A DNA stretch of 60,000 bases from positions 40,163,791 through 40,223,790 of the forward strand of contig CM055109.1 in NCBI GenBank assembly GCA_029204225.1. The letters are read 5' to 3'. The position numbers and the translations under genes were made by a program. Below are positions 45,672 to 57,284 of this stretch, piece by piece. The notes beneath the pieces were generated by a model. It saw nothing but the letters and a program-made list of their open reading frames with translations. It was not told where the DNA came from and made no database searches. Position 1 is the stretch's first letter. Every line of letters begins with the position of its first letter. This DNA comes from Diphasiastrum complanatum (Eukaryota > Streptophyta > Lycopodiopsida > Lycopodiales > Lycopodiaceae).

Positions 45672-46140
45672 AATATGCTAAGGGGCAACAGCCAAGGATT
45701 AAGGGTAAAGGGCAAAGAGCCAAGGGCTAAGGGTTAAGGTCCAAGGGAGAAGGGTTCAGGGCCAATGAGCAATGGCTAAGGGCTAAGGGCCAAGGACCAA
45801 GGGCTAAGGAACAAGAGTTAAGAGTTAAGAGTTAAGAGCCAAGGGCCAAGGGCCAGGGGTTAGGGGCCAAGGGTTAAGGCCCAAGGGCCAAGTGCTATGG
45901 GCCAATGGTGAAAGGCCAAGTCTAGCGCTATGGGCCAATGGTGAAAGGCCAAGTCTAGGGCCAAGGGCTAAGGGCTAAGCATTGAGGTCCAAGAACCAAG
46001 GGTTAAGTTCCTAGAGCCAAGGGTTAAAGGCTAAGACAAGGGCTAACGACCAAGGGCTAAGGAACAAGGACCAAGGACCAAGGGCTAAGGATGAAAGCCA
46101 ATGGCGAAGGACAAATGAACAAAGGCTAAGGGCCAAGGGA
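45672..46140 (+). repeat. 7-bp satellite, AAGGGYY type (block 1)
   Basis: Near-continuous 7-mers AAGGGCC, AAGGGCT, AAGGGTT and one-base variants (AAGGACC, AAGAGTT, AATGGCT), with few phase slips. This is a shifted relative of the plant telomere 7-mer (TTTAGGG). Confidence 0.9.
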
Positions 46141-47065
46141 GAAGGATTTACAATTTAGGACTAGGGGTTTGGGGTTTAGGGCTAAGAATTATGGATTTAG
46201 GAGTTTAGGATTTAGGGCTAAGGGGTTAGGATTTAGGATTTAGAATTTAGTGTTGAGGGTTTAGGATTTAAAATTTAGGGCTAAGGGCCTAGGGTTTATG
46301 GTTTATTGTTTAGAGTTTAGTATTTAGAGTTTTGAATTTAGGATTTAGGGCCTAGGGTTGAGGGTTTAAGATTTAGGGCTAAGAGCTTAGGGTTTAGGAT
46401 TTAGGATTTAGGCTTTAGGGCTAAGGGCTTAGGGTTTAGGGTTTATGGATAGGTTAGGATCTAGGATCTAGGGTTTAGAGATTAGGGTTTAGAATTTAGG
46501 GCTAAGGACTTAGGGTTTAGGATTTAGGATTTAGGGCTAAAGGCTTAAGAATTAGGATTTAGTGTTAAGGGTTTAGGTTTAGGATTTAGGGTCTAGTGTT
46601 TAGGGTTAAGAGTTTAGGGAGAAGGATTTAGGATTTAGAGTTTAGGGTTTAGGGCTAGGGGCTTTGGGTTTAGGGCTAAGGGTTCAGGATTAAGAATTCA
46701 ATATTAAGGGTTTCGGGTCTAGGATTTAGAATTTAGAGCTAGCTTAGGGTATAGGATTTAGTGTTTAGGATTTAGGGCTTAGGATTTAGGATTAAGGTCC
46801 AAGGGTTTAGGATTTAGGTTTTAAGTTTTAGAGTTTAGGATTTAGGGCTTAGGGCTTAGGCTATAGGCTTTAGGATTTAGGGTTTAAGGCTAAGTACTTA
46901 GGGCTTAGGGTGTAGGATTTAGGGTTTAGGTTTAGGGTTTAGGATTTAGGGTTTAGGGCTAGGAGTTTAGGGTTTAGGGCTTATAGCTTTGAGCTTAGGA
47001 TTTTGGGGCTTAGGGCATAGGGTTAAGGGCTTAGGACTTAGGAATTAGGGTTTAGGGTTTAGTGT
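46141..47065 (+). repeat. Degenerate TTTAGGG interstitial telomere-like repeat (block 2)
   Basis: Dominated by GGGTTTA, GGATTTA, GGGCTTA and GGGCTAA units with 7-bp spacing and frequent one-base changes. The G-rich strand is the plus strand throughout. Exact TTTAGGG runs are short, so this is old or was built from variant templates. Confidence 0.92.
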
Positions 47066-47974
47066 TAAGGGCCAAGGGTTTAGGGCTAAGGGTTAAAGGC
47101 CAAGGATTAAGGATTAAGGGCGAAGCACTAAGGGACAATGGTGAAATGCCAAGGGCCCGGACGAAGACGAAAGGCCAAGGGTTAAGGGTTAAGGGAAAAA
47201 AGATTAAAGCACCCTTAAGGATTAAGGACCAAGAGTAAAGGGCCAAGGGCCAAGATAAAGGATGAAGGGCCAAGGGTTAAAGACCAAGGGCTAAGGGCAA
47301 GGGCCAAGAGAGAGAAAGGATATAATGACCAAGGGGTAAGAGCGAGGGGCCATGAGTTAAGTTTCAATGGCCAAGGACCAAAGGACAATAACTAAGGGAC
47401 AAGAGCTACGAGCTAAGGGCGAAGGACCAAGAGATAAGGGCCAAGTGTTAAGGACCAAGGGTTAAGAGCAAAGGGGTACAAGTTAAGGTCCAAGGGCCAA
47501 GGTCTAAGGGATAAGGGATAAGAGATAAGGGCCAAGCGTCAAGGATAAAGGACTAAGGGCCATGGATTAAAGGACAAGGATTAACGACCAAGGGTTAATG
47601 GCCGAGGGTCTAAGGGTTAAGGGCCAAGAGGAAAGAGCTAAGGGCCAAGGTTTTAGGGGCAAGGGTTAAGGGCCAAGAGAGAGAGAGACGAGATAAGAAC
47701 CAAGGGTTAAGGGCCTCAAGTTAAGTTCTAGTGGCCAAGGGCCAAGGGTTGAGGATTAAGGAACAAGTGCTAAGGGCTAATGGACAAGCACCAAGGGCTA
47801 AGGTCCAAGGGCTAAGAGTGAAGCGCTAAGCGTTAAGGTCCAAGGGCCAAGGGTTAGGGACCGAGGGCTAAGGACTAAGGGATAAGAGTGAAGGATCAAG
47901 GGTCAAGGTCAAGGGCTAAGGGCCAAGGATTAATGGACAAAGATTAGGGATTCAGGGTTAAGGGCCAAGGGTTA
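47066..47974 (+). repeat. 7-bp satellite, AAGGGYY type (block 3)
   Basis: Returns to AAGGGCC/AAGGGTT/AAGGACC units like block 1, interrupted by short GAGAGA stretches (about 47308 and 47678). The array is cut at 47974/47975 by the LINE. Confidence 0.9.
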
Positions 47975-48062
47975 AGAACTGCCTCGATCTGTAAAGGTGG
48001 AACTGCAAACTCGGCCAAGAGAATCTCATGTGGAACAAATGGCTTCGCTCGAATACACCGAG

Positions 48063-48734
48063 CTAGCATGGTAGTTTGTAATTGTGAAAAACTGGCTCAG
48101 TGTGAGGTGGGAAGACCTGATAAAGTCGTGGGGGTGACAATAGTATCAAAGGGGCGATGCTTACTGTGACATCTTGGATGGACTTCCAGAAACCAAATCG
48201 CTCTAGCTGAACAAGGGAGGCATGTCCCTTCCCCAGTCGAGTGGTAGTGGCCTGTCTCATGCTAAAAATAGGACCTGAGAAAAGAACTCCCAAGTATGTG
48301 TAGGAAGGGACCACCTCTAGAACCTGTCCACTCACAGTAAGCTCCTGTCACTGCATGAATGCTTGCGAAGTGTTAAAGACCATAACCTTGGCCTTCTCAA
48401 TGTTCACCCCTAGGCCCCATCTGGTGCAAAACTCATGCAAAGCAATCCAACTGTCACTGAAGACCCTCTCTGGTCAGTGAGACTTATACCACATCATCAG
48501 GATAAAGGAGGATAGCAATCAAGATGTCCCCCTACAACTAGCACCACCACACTATGTAATGACTCTCTCCAACTCATCAATATACAAGCTAAAGAGGACT
48601 GGTGAGAGGGAGCAACCTTGCTTCACCACAATAGTGCTCCAAATGTGATCGGATATGCCATTGCTATATTGTGGGATAGTACCATATAGTTTGGCCAAGA
48701 CATGCCCAATCATAAACCAATCATAATGGTGCAA
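48063..48734 (-). pseudogene. LINE reverse transcriptase fragments
   Basis: VVKQGCSLSPVLFSLYIDEL (about 48560-48630) is the conserved LINE RT segment before the catalytic motif. VVPSYTYLGVLFSG (about 48270-48320) is the typical post-palm motif. The FADD-type catalytic motif is not legible between them. Confidence 0.82.
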
Positions 48735-49392
48735 TAGTTACTCGGAATCATGGGGGTCACCATTTTTATGGATGGGGTGGATAATGTTAGTGCACCAGAA
48801 TGATGGGAAACCAGAAACAATTGCAGAGTTAAGAAAGGTGGCTATAGTGGGGGCGAGTAGGTCAGAGGCATCGGAAAGGAGTTCAGATCCAAAGTCTTCA
48901 ATACTCTGACCTTGTGGGGCTTCATCTTTCTAATGGCTGTAAGTACCATGTCAGATGTGAAGAAGGAGAACTTAGGTGGTCATGGAGATATAGAGATAGG
49001 CGAGTTAGTAGGGACGGTATACAAGCTAGTAGCATAATCATTCCAAATGCGAAGGTTCTCCAAGAGAAGTGGTGGAGAACGAGGAATGAACTCACACCAA
49101 AAAGCTCTCGAAGAAGAGCTAAAAAGAAGGTCAATAAGACGTTTCCCTTCAAAATCATCATAGGAATGCTTCTTACAGTAGAGAACACGATGGTAGGAGC
49201 GTCGGGAAGATTGAAGCAGATGTGGGGCATGGATACGTGAATAGTTACTGACTAATGAAGAGAACAACACTCGGTATTATACCATGGAGGGTGCAGTGAT
49301 CGAGGTGTGTCTCGAGTCTTTTTGGGATGGGGTTTTGTGAGAAGGGTTAATACTGATGCAGCTGTGTGGAAAGAGGTAGTGAGAAAAGTAGC

Positions 49393-50266
49393 CTAAACTG
49401 GACTATCATGAGGAAAGGAGTGTAAACATGAAGCCAAGGACGTCGATACTATGGCATGGCATGTGAGTGGGATCAAATCTGTATGTGGGTGTAGATGAAT
49501 GAGTGGGTGGAAGGTGGCCGATATCGAAGGAGAGAAATGAGTGATCGGAAAGGATGGTGGGGAAAACATGGAAGTCGGAGACTGTGGATATAAAGGGTGG
49601 TGACCCCATGAGATACTCCACGACACTATATCCTCCATTGTGAGAGTGGCATGTATAATTGTTTGAATGTGGCCAGCAGGGTTTAAATGGCTAGCTCATA
49701 TGCCTCTCCAAACTGTAGTAAGTGCTCCCCATATGAAGTAGTAGGTCCCAAACTATCCGCGAAGGTCCTGGTAACTCCAAGCATATCACTGTCAAGGGCA
49801 TGAACACACAGCTGGTCAGTGGTGTTGAAGAACTCTATCTCAAAGACGTTTGGGCGCTAAAATCCCCTGTGAGGAGAATATGCTCCCGCTCTGAGAATCT
49901 GATAATATCTGGTGAGAGGTCCTGATAACATGGAGAACTAATATCCCCAACAAAAGACGAGGACTCTGGTGGAAAATAACATGTTGTAATAGAAAGTAAC
50001 ACTCTGGTGGTTGAGATAACTGAGAAAATGGGGGCGCTAGGCTTGGTGCCTTTCTTCAAGACTGTTGCCCATGAATCTTTATGATACTCGTCCAATGAAG
50101 CGACTTTGGACTGCAGCATGTTCTTTTCCTTTAGTAAGGAGACCATTACTTCTTTCAATTGTGAAAGTTCTTGCTTCAAGAATTGGAGATCCGCTCTCAT
50201 TTGCTCAACTTCCCAAGAGGAAAAGAGTTCAGTTGATTTGGAGGGAGTGTAGAGAATGGATGTCAT
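49393..50266 (-). pseudogene. LINE endonuclease and coiled-coil region
   Basis: HILLTGDFSAQT (about 49855-49893) matches the GDFNA motif and TVSDFHVFPTILSDHSFLSF (about 49520-49585) the SDH motif of APE-type endonucleases, with the expected Asn replaced by Ser. Upstream, MRADLQFLKQELSQLKEVMV looks like a coiled coil. Confidence 0.75.
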
Positions 50267-50459
50267 GGATGGAGGAGCTGTGTGTGTGTGTGTGTGTGTG
50301 AAGATGATCCATAAGAGGAAGAGGATGAAAGAGAGGGAGGGGCAGTAGTGAAAAAAGATGAGGTGGAGGGGGGTGTCACGGCAGCAGTAGACACATTGGA
50401 CAATGCTAAGGTGGCAGCAGTAGCGAGGGTGGAGGTCGTAGTAGTAGCGAGAGTGGAGG

Positions 50460-50918
50460 TTACAATAGTAGTGAGGATGAAGGGGTCATCAACAGTGAGT
50501 GTGGAGGTTTCATCAACGAGGGGGGGTTGAGATGGTGGCAGCCACGAGGTGGGAAGGGGATGAGGTGGCACCAGCGAGGGGGGGGGGGGGGTAGTAGCAC
50601 TGAAGGGAGGAGAAGCTGTGATAGCAATAGCGAGGAGGGGGAGAGTTGAGATGGTGGCAGCCATTGAATGGGCATCAAGTCTTCATCCATAAAAATAGTA
50701 GATTCCTTCAAGAAACCTCTTTTACGTAGAACCTTTTGACGAAGCAAAGCATCCTTGAAACGCGGAAACACTGCAGTGGATTGGAGCTTACCCACCAAGT
50801 AGCAAATATGACATGCTCTTTGAGACCAAAGGTGGAATGAATGAATGGAAGCATTTGCCTCAACCACGAGGTCCTTACCAGCAAAAGAAGCTCCCCTAAC
50901 TCTGACATTGAGGGCCAA
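50460..50918 (-). pseudogene. LINE ORF1-like fragment
   Basis: Open frame with VRVRGASFAGKDLVVEANAS, HICYLVGKLQSTAVFPRFKD and FMDEDLMPIQ, resembling the C-terminal part of LINE ORF1 proteins. A Ser/Thr/Pro-rich low-complexity stretch follows. Tentative. Confidence 0.45.
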
Positions 50919-51160
50919 GGGTTAGGGCCGAGGGCTAAGGGATAAGGGATAAGAACGAAGAATCAAGGGTCAAGGTCAAGGGCTAAAGCCAAGGAATAAA
51001 GGACAAGGATTAAGGACCAAGGGTTAATGGCCAAGGGCCAAGGGGTGAGGGCTAAGAGCGAAGGGCTAAAAGTTAAGAGAGGATATAAGGACCAAGGATT
51101 AAGAGCCAAGGGCCAAGATAGAAGCACCAAGGGTTAAGGATCAAGGGCTAAGGGCTAAGG

Positions 51161-51226
<66 letters not shown>

Positions 51227-51310
51227 GCCAAGAGTTAAGTCTCAATGGTCAAGGGCCACAAGTTGAGAACAAAGGGACAAGAGCTAAGGACTAACGGCCA
51301 AGGACTAGAG
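50911..51310 (+). repeat. 7-bp satellite, AAGGGYY type (block 4)
   Basis: Continuation of block 3 beyond the LINE, with the same unit and strand. It contains the (GA)n tract at 51164-51223. Confidence 0.88.
51164..51223. repeat. (GA)n microsatellite
   Basis: About 28 units. Seen from the right end of the TIR insertion it reads (CT)n, mirroring the CT run near the left end (40187-40254). Confidence 0.95.
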
Positions 51311-51339
51311 CCTCCATTAAAAAAAAAAAATTGAATTAA

Positions 51340-51640
51340 AAAAAAAAAAATGGGGCTCCAGCCGTTGTGGCGGGTGGGGCCTCCATAAAAATATAAAAAA
51401 AATTGGGGGCTCTACCCGACGCGGCAGGTGGGGCCTCCATAAAAAGAAGGGGCTCCATCCGTCGTGAAAAAAAATTGGAGACAAATTAAATTTTCTTTAT
51501 TTTTATTTTTTTCTGGAGGCTCCACCCGCCGCGGCAGGTGGCCCTCCATAGATTTCTTTTTTTAGAATTTTTTTGTTTAAAAAAATTATTATTTTTATTT
51601 TTTTGGAGTCTCCACCCGCCGCGGTGGGTGGGGCTTCCAT
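51340..51640. repeat. Right subterminal array of GC-rich palindromes
   Basis: Five diverged copies of GGCTCCACCCGCCGCGGCGG-type palindromes, each followed by GGGCCTCCATAAAA-like sequence and poly(A/T) spacers, at about 51354, 51411, 51448, 51520 and 51608. CCGCCGCGGYGGG is self-complementary. Confidence 0.88.
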
Positions 51641-51752
51641 AAAAAAAAATTAATTATATATCTTTTTAAAAACAAGTATCAAACATTGTCAAATATTTTG
51701 TGATTAATTAACATCTTGAAATTCTCTCGTCCATTTTTGAAAATGGATTTTG

Positions 51753-51782
51753 AGAAAGTCCAAAATTAATTGAGACAATATT
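51753..51782 (-). repeat. Right terminal inverted repeat
   Basis: The reverse complement starts AATATTGTCTCAATTAAT and pairs with the left end at 39760. The flanking GAAT lies at 51783-51786. Confidence 0.8.
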
Positions 51783-51786
51783 GAAT

Positions 51787-52135
51787 GTACAACTTGAAAA
51801 GGCTTTGTAGATCTATGTAGATCTAGTATAAGGTAGTCTATGTGACTTTGACAAAGCACAAGACTCACAAACATGATTGATACTATTTAAGGAATTTGGA
51901 AGACCAATCACAACTTGCTTTCTAGCCATTACTTCCAATGACTTGAAGTTGAGATGTCTCATCCTTTTATGCCAAACCTCTTGAATAGGTATTTGCTCTC
52001 TTGCCACACATCCAACTTGGTTAGCAATAACACAAGCATCTAGTTTGAACAACTTCCCTTGTCTTTTACCTTTTTCAATCAAGATATCCTTCCTTTTGAT
52101 CATAAAAACATCTCCATCAAACTCAACTTTGAGGC
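51787..52135 (-). pseudogene. pol: Copia A pre-integrase and integrase start (severed 5' half)
   Basis: Minus strand: KRQGKLFKLDACVIANQVGC, EVWHKRMRHLNFKSLEVMAR and CESCALSKSHRLPYTRST, followed by the codons up to the LVHS position. It continues, across the 12-kb insertion, at 39759. The second His-region Gly is Arg (HKRMRH). Confidence 0.88.
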
Positions 52136-52158
52136 TACATATGCAAAAAACTTTGTCG

Positions 52159-52339
52159 TGTTGTCTTCGTAGTATAGAGGTTCGTCACTGGGATGGCAAC
52201 CTCGCCTTCACCTGCATAGCACGAAGAGAGAGGGAGAGGAGAGAGAAGTGAGAGAGTAGAGAGAGGTAGAGAGATAATGCCTAGGTCGACACAGACTTTG
52301 GGGGCTCGAGCACCTACCCAAAGCTATTCACACCCAACC

Positions 52340-52381
<42 letters not shown>

Positions 52382-52829
52382 AACCAACAGAGTTTTCTCC
52401 TTTGATTGAGAATGTAAAATGAGTACAAATGGTGCCCTTTAATTCTTGGGGAGGCCCTTGTCCCATTCATCCTATTGGCTACTTGAAGTGGCAAGGATTG
52501 CAATCCTAGCCTTTCAAAGAAACACAAAAGATCTAGTGGTGCACAAAGAAGCAGACCCCACCTACCACCATTTGACTTTGACCCAACCTTGTAACTCAAA
52601 CTTTGGCCTTTAACTTATTTTATTTGCAACTAGGGCCCACGTCACTAGGAAACAACTTAAACTATTTAATTAGTGTGCTCATTGGGCTGGGCTTCTACAC
52701 GTAGGAAGCCAGTGCCTCGCATTTATTGCTCTACTGTATTGTGGCGGGGCCCACTTGGTAAGGCTTGACCAATAGTAGTTTTACTGGTGGGAACCACTAA
52801 TTTTTATTGTTCAGGAAATATCCACAACA
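52159..52829 (-). repeat. LTR of the gag-only family inside copia A
   Basis: 671 bp, related to 35117-35846. In minus orientation it runs from TGTTGTGG to GACAACA, with (CT)n (here GA, 52341-52375) followed by AGGTTGGGTGTGAATAGC. It replaces the gag and protease part of copia A, so its arrival was accompanied by a deletion. No internal region is seen, so it is effectively a solo LTR. Confidence 0.78.
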
Positions 52830-53565
52830 AACTCGATTTTGGTGTAGAATCCAATCTAGCATGCTCTAGCATTGATATCTTCTCCAAATCATTGATTGAT
52901 TGTGAATGTTTCCTTCATAACCTGAAACACAAGAGCTCTGATACCATGTGAATAATTTCAGATCATTAAGATCCAAAATGTCCCTTTGATCTTTGGTTAA
53001 ATAGACAAGCAAATCACCAATCTTGTCAATGTAGAAAAATTAGCATCTACACTATGATTGAGATGCAAACTCTAATAAATCTTGTCAAACATGAATCAAA
53101 CCATAAAATAATGTCAATTTCCATAAAATAAAAGTAAGCTATTGTATTGCACATGTGTGGATCTGAAAATAGCAATTAATAAGATATCACAAGTATAGTG
53201 CACCAATGGATAGTAGAAACCAAGAGAACCATGTATAAGCATGAATGAGATAAGAGAGAGAGAAAATCGAGTCTCTCTTTCCACAAGTTACATCCTTTTA
53301 TAGTAGGTCCAAATCTAAATTCAATCCCTCCATAATGAAAACCCTACTATATTTGTGACTAGATTCAATGTATCTACTACTCAAATTGAATCTCTCAAAA
53401 ACTCGTGTTCTATAGTTTTCCACACTTTACAAAAGTGTTTATTTGAATGCTTTTAGACTAATATGACTTTGAAAAGTCAAACTCTAAGTCTAATGTAAAA
53501 ATTGGCCTCAATTGCCAAATATACAAATATGACTAAAATAGCAAAACTAGTTGAAATCTCTCACA
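52830..53565 (-). mobile_element. Copia A leader, primer site and 5' LTR
   Basis: Leader 52830-52934 matches copia B 40958-41060 in reverse. Primer site TGGTATCAGAGC is at 52946-52935. The LTR 52947-53565 (619 bp) ends TCTCACA on the right, where it is inserted into the integrase of copia C. Confidence 0.85.
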
Positions 53566-54810
53566 ACTTTTATTGATGATTTTAGTACATTTTGTTGGGT
53601 ATATCCACTAAAGAGCAAGGATGAAGTGCATGATGTCTTTGTCAAGTTCAAGATTGCAAGGTAGGTCTAATTCTCTACCGGGATCAAGTGCTTGAGGAGT
53701 GACAATGGTGGTGAGTATATTTCTACCAAGTTCAAGGCATTTTATAATGAGCATGGGACAAGAGGGAGTACACAAGCCCAAGGAAACCACAACAAAATGG
53801 AGTGGCCAAGAGGAAGAATAGAATCTTATGTGAAGGTGCCAAAGCCATGAGGTTAGGTGAAAATCTTCCTAAACCCTTTTGGAATCAAGCTTTGTTGTGT
53901 GCTAATTTTCTATGCAAAAGGTGGCCGAGTGTGATATTGGATGAAAAAATCCCTTTTGAGATGTTGTTTGGTAGAAGGACGAGTGCCAAGTTTTTCAAAA
54001 AAATTCGATGCATTTGTTATATCAACATCACTCTTGATGATAGGACAAAGGAGATCTATCTTCAAGAAAAGGTATATTTGGTAGATATAGTGAGGTGAGC
54101 AAAGCTTACAAGGTTTATATTCATAGGAAGAGATGTCATTTTTGCTAAAGAAAATATTCCAAAGGTTTTTTCAAGTGGTGATGTGGTGATTGGATCTAAC
54201 ATTCTTGATGTTGATGACAATGTTGAAGATACTTTGGATGTTGATGGTGAAGAGCCTTCTTCAAGTCAAAAGCCAAGGAGGACATCAAGGGAAAGACAAA
54301 AACCTTCAAAGGCTCACATATGATGAGAAGGGTAAGCAAGTTGAAGGTACTAACTTTGCTTTCCTAACCTCTTTTGATGAACCTACATCTGTAGATGAGG
54401 CAAGGCAAAAAGAGGACGATCCAAGCAACGGATCTTGAGTACCAAGCTCTTATGAAGAACAACACATGGAGGTTGGTGAAACTTCCTAAGGACAAGAAGG
54501 CTATTGGATGCAAGTGGATCTTCAAAGTGAAGAAAAACCAAGATTGGATCAATCAACAAACACAAGGCAAGGTTGGTGGCTAAAGGATGTGCACAAGAAC
54601 ATGGTATTTTCTATGATGACCTTTGCACCATGGAAAAGATGGTAAGCATATGGGTCATCATCTCTCTTGCAACTCTTTTTGGTTGGGATCTATGGAAAAT
54701 GGACATCACAAATGCATTATTGAATGGCGATCTTGAGGAGGAAGTGTACATGGAGCAACCCGAGGGCTACGTTTCACATGGAAAGCCTAAGCATGTTTGT
54801 TAGAAATCAG
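53566..54810 (+). mobile_element. Copia C fragment: integrase to reverse transcriptase
   Basis: Plus strand, starting in [11 protein letters not shown]. 53802-54098: RKNRILCEGAKAMRLGENLP and LLCANFLCKRWPSVILDEKI. 54395-54803: DLEYQALMKNNTWRLVKLPK, AIGCKWIFKVKK, WKMDITNALLNGDLEEEVYM and EQPEGYV. Several frameshifts. It supplies the RT segment that copia B lacks. It ends abruptly where copia E begins. Confidence 0.88.
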
Positions 54811-55532
54811 TCCTCGTGAGCATTTCACCAACAATAGTTGGTTCTTGAGAAAGATAATGAGCATACTCATCAATAAATTTGACAAGCTAAAGTTCGCAAT
54901 CTGGTAGACTTGAAGGCTCGAAACATGTTCGTACTTCATAAGGATTCTTATTCATTAAACCTTTGGTTAAACATATGTTTTTAATATAAGCTACTTTAGA
55001 GACAACTTGTACACAAAATGATTTGGGTAACGATGCATGAGCCAGCATGCTTTTGGCAAATTCAACCAACGTTCTATTCTTCCTGTGGCCAACCCATTTG
55101 AGTGTGGGAAAAAGGAAGCAATGAGTTGTTGTTCAATTCCATTGGTCAAACAATACTCCTTGAATGCATTGGATGTATATTCACCTCCTTTGTCAATTCT
55201 TAATGCTTTGATATTTCTGGCATGTTTGCAGCTCAACATACTCTTTGAAAATCTTGAAAAAGTGAAAGGCTTCAAACTTATGCTTCATAAAATATACAAC
55301 AATCCTTCTTGAATAGATGTAATAAAGAACATAGGATATGCATTGGGCCACATAAATGTCTAATAGATTCCTAGAGACATGTTCTTGATCTGATTTGAAT
55401 GGCATTCTAGTTTGCTTTCCTACTATATAGCTTTGGTAGACTGGAGAGTCAAATTTTTATTCTAATAATCAAGATCAAGAACTAAAGAATGCTTAGACAT
55501 ATCTGCAATAGAGGCATTGTATAGGTGCCCAA
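54811..55532 (-). mobile_element. Copia E, 3' part (integrase)
   Basis: Minus strand: LGHLYNASIADMSKHSLV (about 55528-55475), then KALRIDKGGEYTSNAFKEYC, LTNGIEQQL and a decayed end. It continues the HYRLG codons of 58106 onward across copia D. Frames broken. Confidence 0.82.
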
Positions 55533-55613
55533 TGTGAAAAAATCAACTAATTTAGTTGAGATATTTTGGCAATTTTGAGGCCAACATGAAATTTCAACTC
55601 AGAAGTGGATTTT

Positions 55614-56166
<553 letters not shown>

Positions 56167-56169
56167 AAT

Positions 56170-56629
56170 AGCAATTCAAATCTAACAAATATGATAATAG
56201 CAAAAAACATGAGAGAGATGGAGAAGAAAGAGAAGCAAGGACATCCAATGGTCAAAGGTCAAAATGGTAGAGTTCCACCTTCTTTTGATTGAACATAAAA
56301 ATGAAGTACATGGTGCCATTATTTATAATGGAAAATGGGCACTTGGCCTTAATGGCTATTGGCCAACTTCTACCTCCCTTATTATTTAAATATAAATGGT
56401 GGTAAACACCCTTTATTTTCTAGCTTGAATTTTAGGCCTCTAATTTATTCAACTCCAGCAAATGGTCTAATTGTCACTTTATTAGTATCTATCAATGAAA
56501 TATGAATGTGATTACTGGTTGGGACTTACACACACAGGGTGACAAGTCCCTCACACTTATTCACTAATCTAGATCTATCATAAGATTTATTTACAAGGTA
56601 TGAATTATTGTGTACTGCCAAGCTCCAAC
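56170..56629 (-). repeat. Partial LTR related to the gag-only family
   Basis: Blocks such as GAGAGAGATGGAGAA, TTTTGATTGA..ATAAAAATGA and GGTGCCA correspond in order to 52370-52440 and 52480-52740. The right end CCAACA (56624-56629) equals the family terminus. The left (U5) end is missing. Confidence 0.55.
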
Positions 56630-56639
56630 ACCCATTTCC

Positions 56640-57275
56640 AAAATAATGTCAATCACATTCTCAAAACATGGTGGTTGTCTTGAGCATGACATGTGTGAGA
56701 GCTAGCAAACATTTTACTCAACCTAGGCAAGAGGGTATTGAGGTACATCTCGGGTTCTAGATATTTTGGCATTGTTTCTAGAGGATCATCACCTAGCTTG
56801 TATGGATTTTCATATTCGTACTTTGCTGGAGATCAAATGAATAGATAATCCATAAATTCTTACGTTATTTTTATAGGTGATGGGGCTATCTCATGAATGT
56901 AAAAAAAACAAGCAACAATCTCATTATCTTCTAGTGAGGCCGAGTACAAAGCCTTGACTTCATGCACAAAGGAGATGCTTTGGATCGAAAGGATGGTAAT
57001 GGATTTCAACTTGCTGTATTTTCAAAAGTGTCCAATCATCTTTTGTGATTATCTTTCAATCTAAATTTTGGAAAGCAATCCTATTTTTCATGCAAGGACA
57101 AGCATATTGAAGTGGCTTATCATTTTGTGAGAGAACAAGTGATGGCAAAGGAAGTGGAGCTACAGCATGTCTCATCAAAGGAGTGTGTGGCTGATATCTT
57201 CACCAAAGCATTGGGAAAAGGACTTTTATGAAGCATAGAAGATCTCTTGGTAAAAATCTATGATAAAACTAGTTG
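56640..57275 (+). pseudogene. pol: Copia D RNase H
   Basis: Frame-broken copy of the copia B RNase H. RVLRYISGSRYFGI (about 56738-56780), SSSEAEYKA (about 56930) and a poor CDNQSA region are legible, then ELQHVSSKECVADIFTKALG (about 57150-57210). Confidence 0.82.
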
Positions 57276-57284
57276 AAAAGGGAG

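Larger units (their letters stand above)
47975..50910 (-). mobile_element. LINE (non-LTR retrotransposon) inserted in telomere-like array
   Basis: Minus strand: ORF1-like region, coiled coil, APE-type endonuclease and RT fragments. Flanks AGGGCCAAGGGTTA (47961-47974 and 50911-50924) form an apparent 14-bp target duplication, although the target is itself repetitive. No poly(A) is seen at the 3' end (left). At about 2.9 kb it is shorter than a full LINE and internally deleted. Frames are broken throughout. Confidence 0.8.

Noticed and set aside
46141-47065. True chromosome end or recent telomere fusion
   Set aside because: Units are highly degenerate, on one strand only, and enclosed by a TIR insertion inside a copia element.
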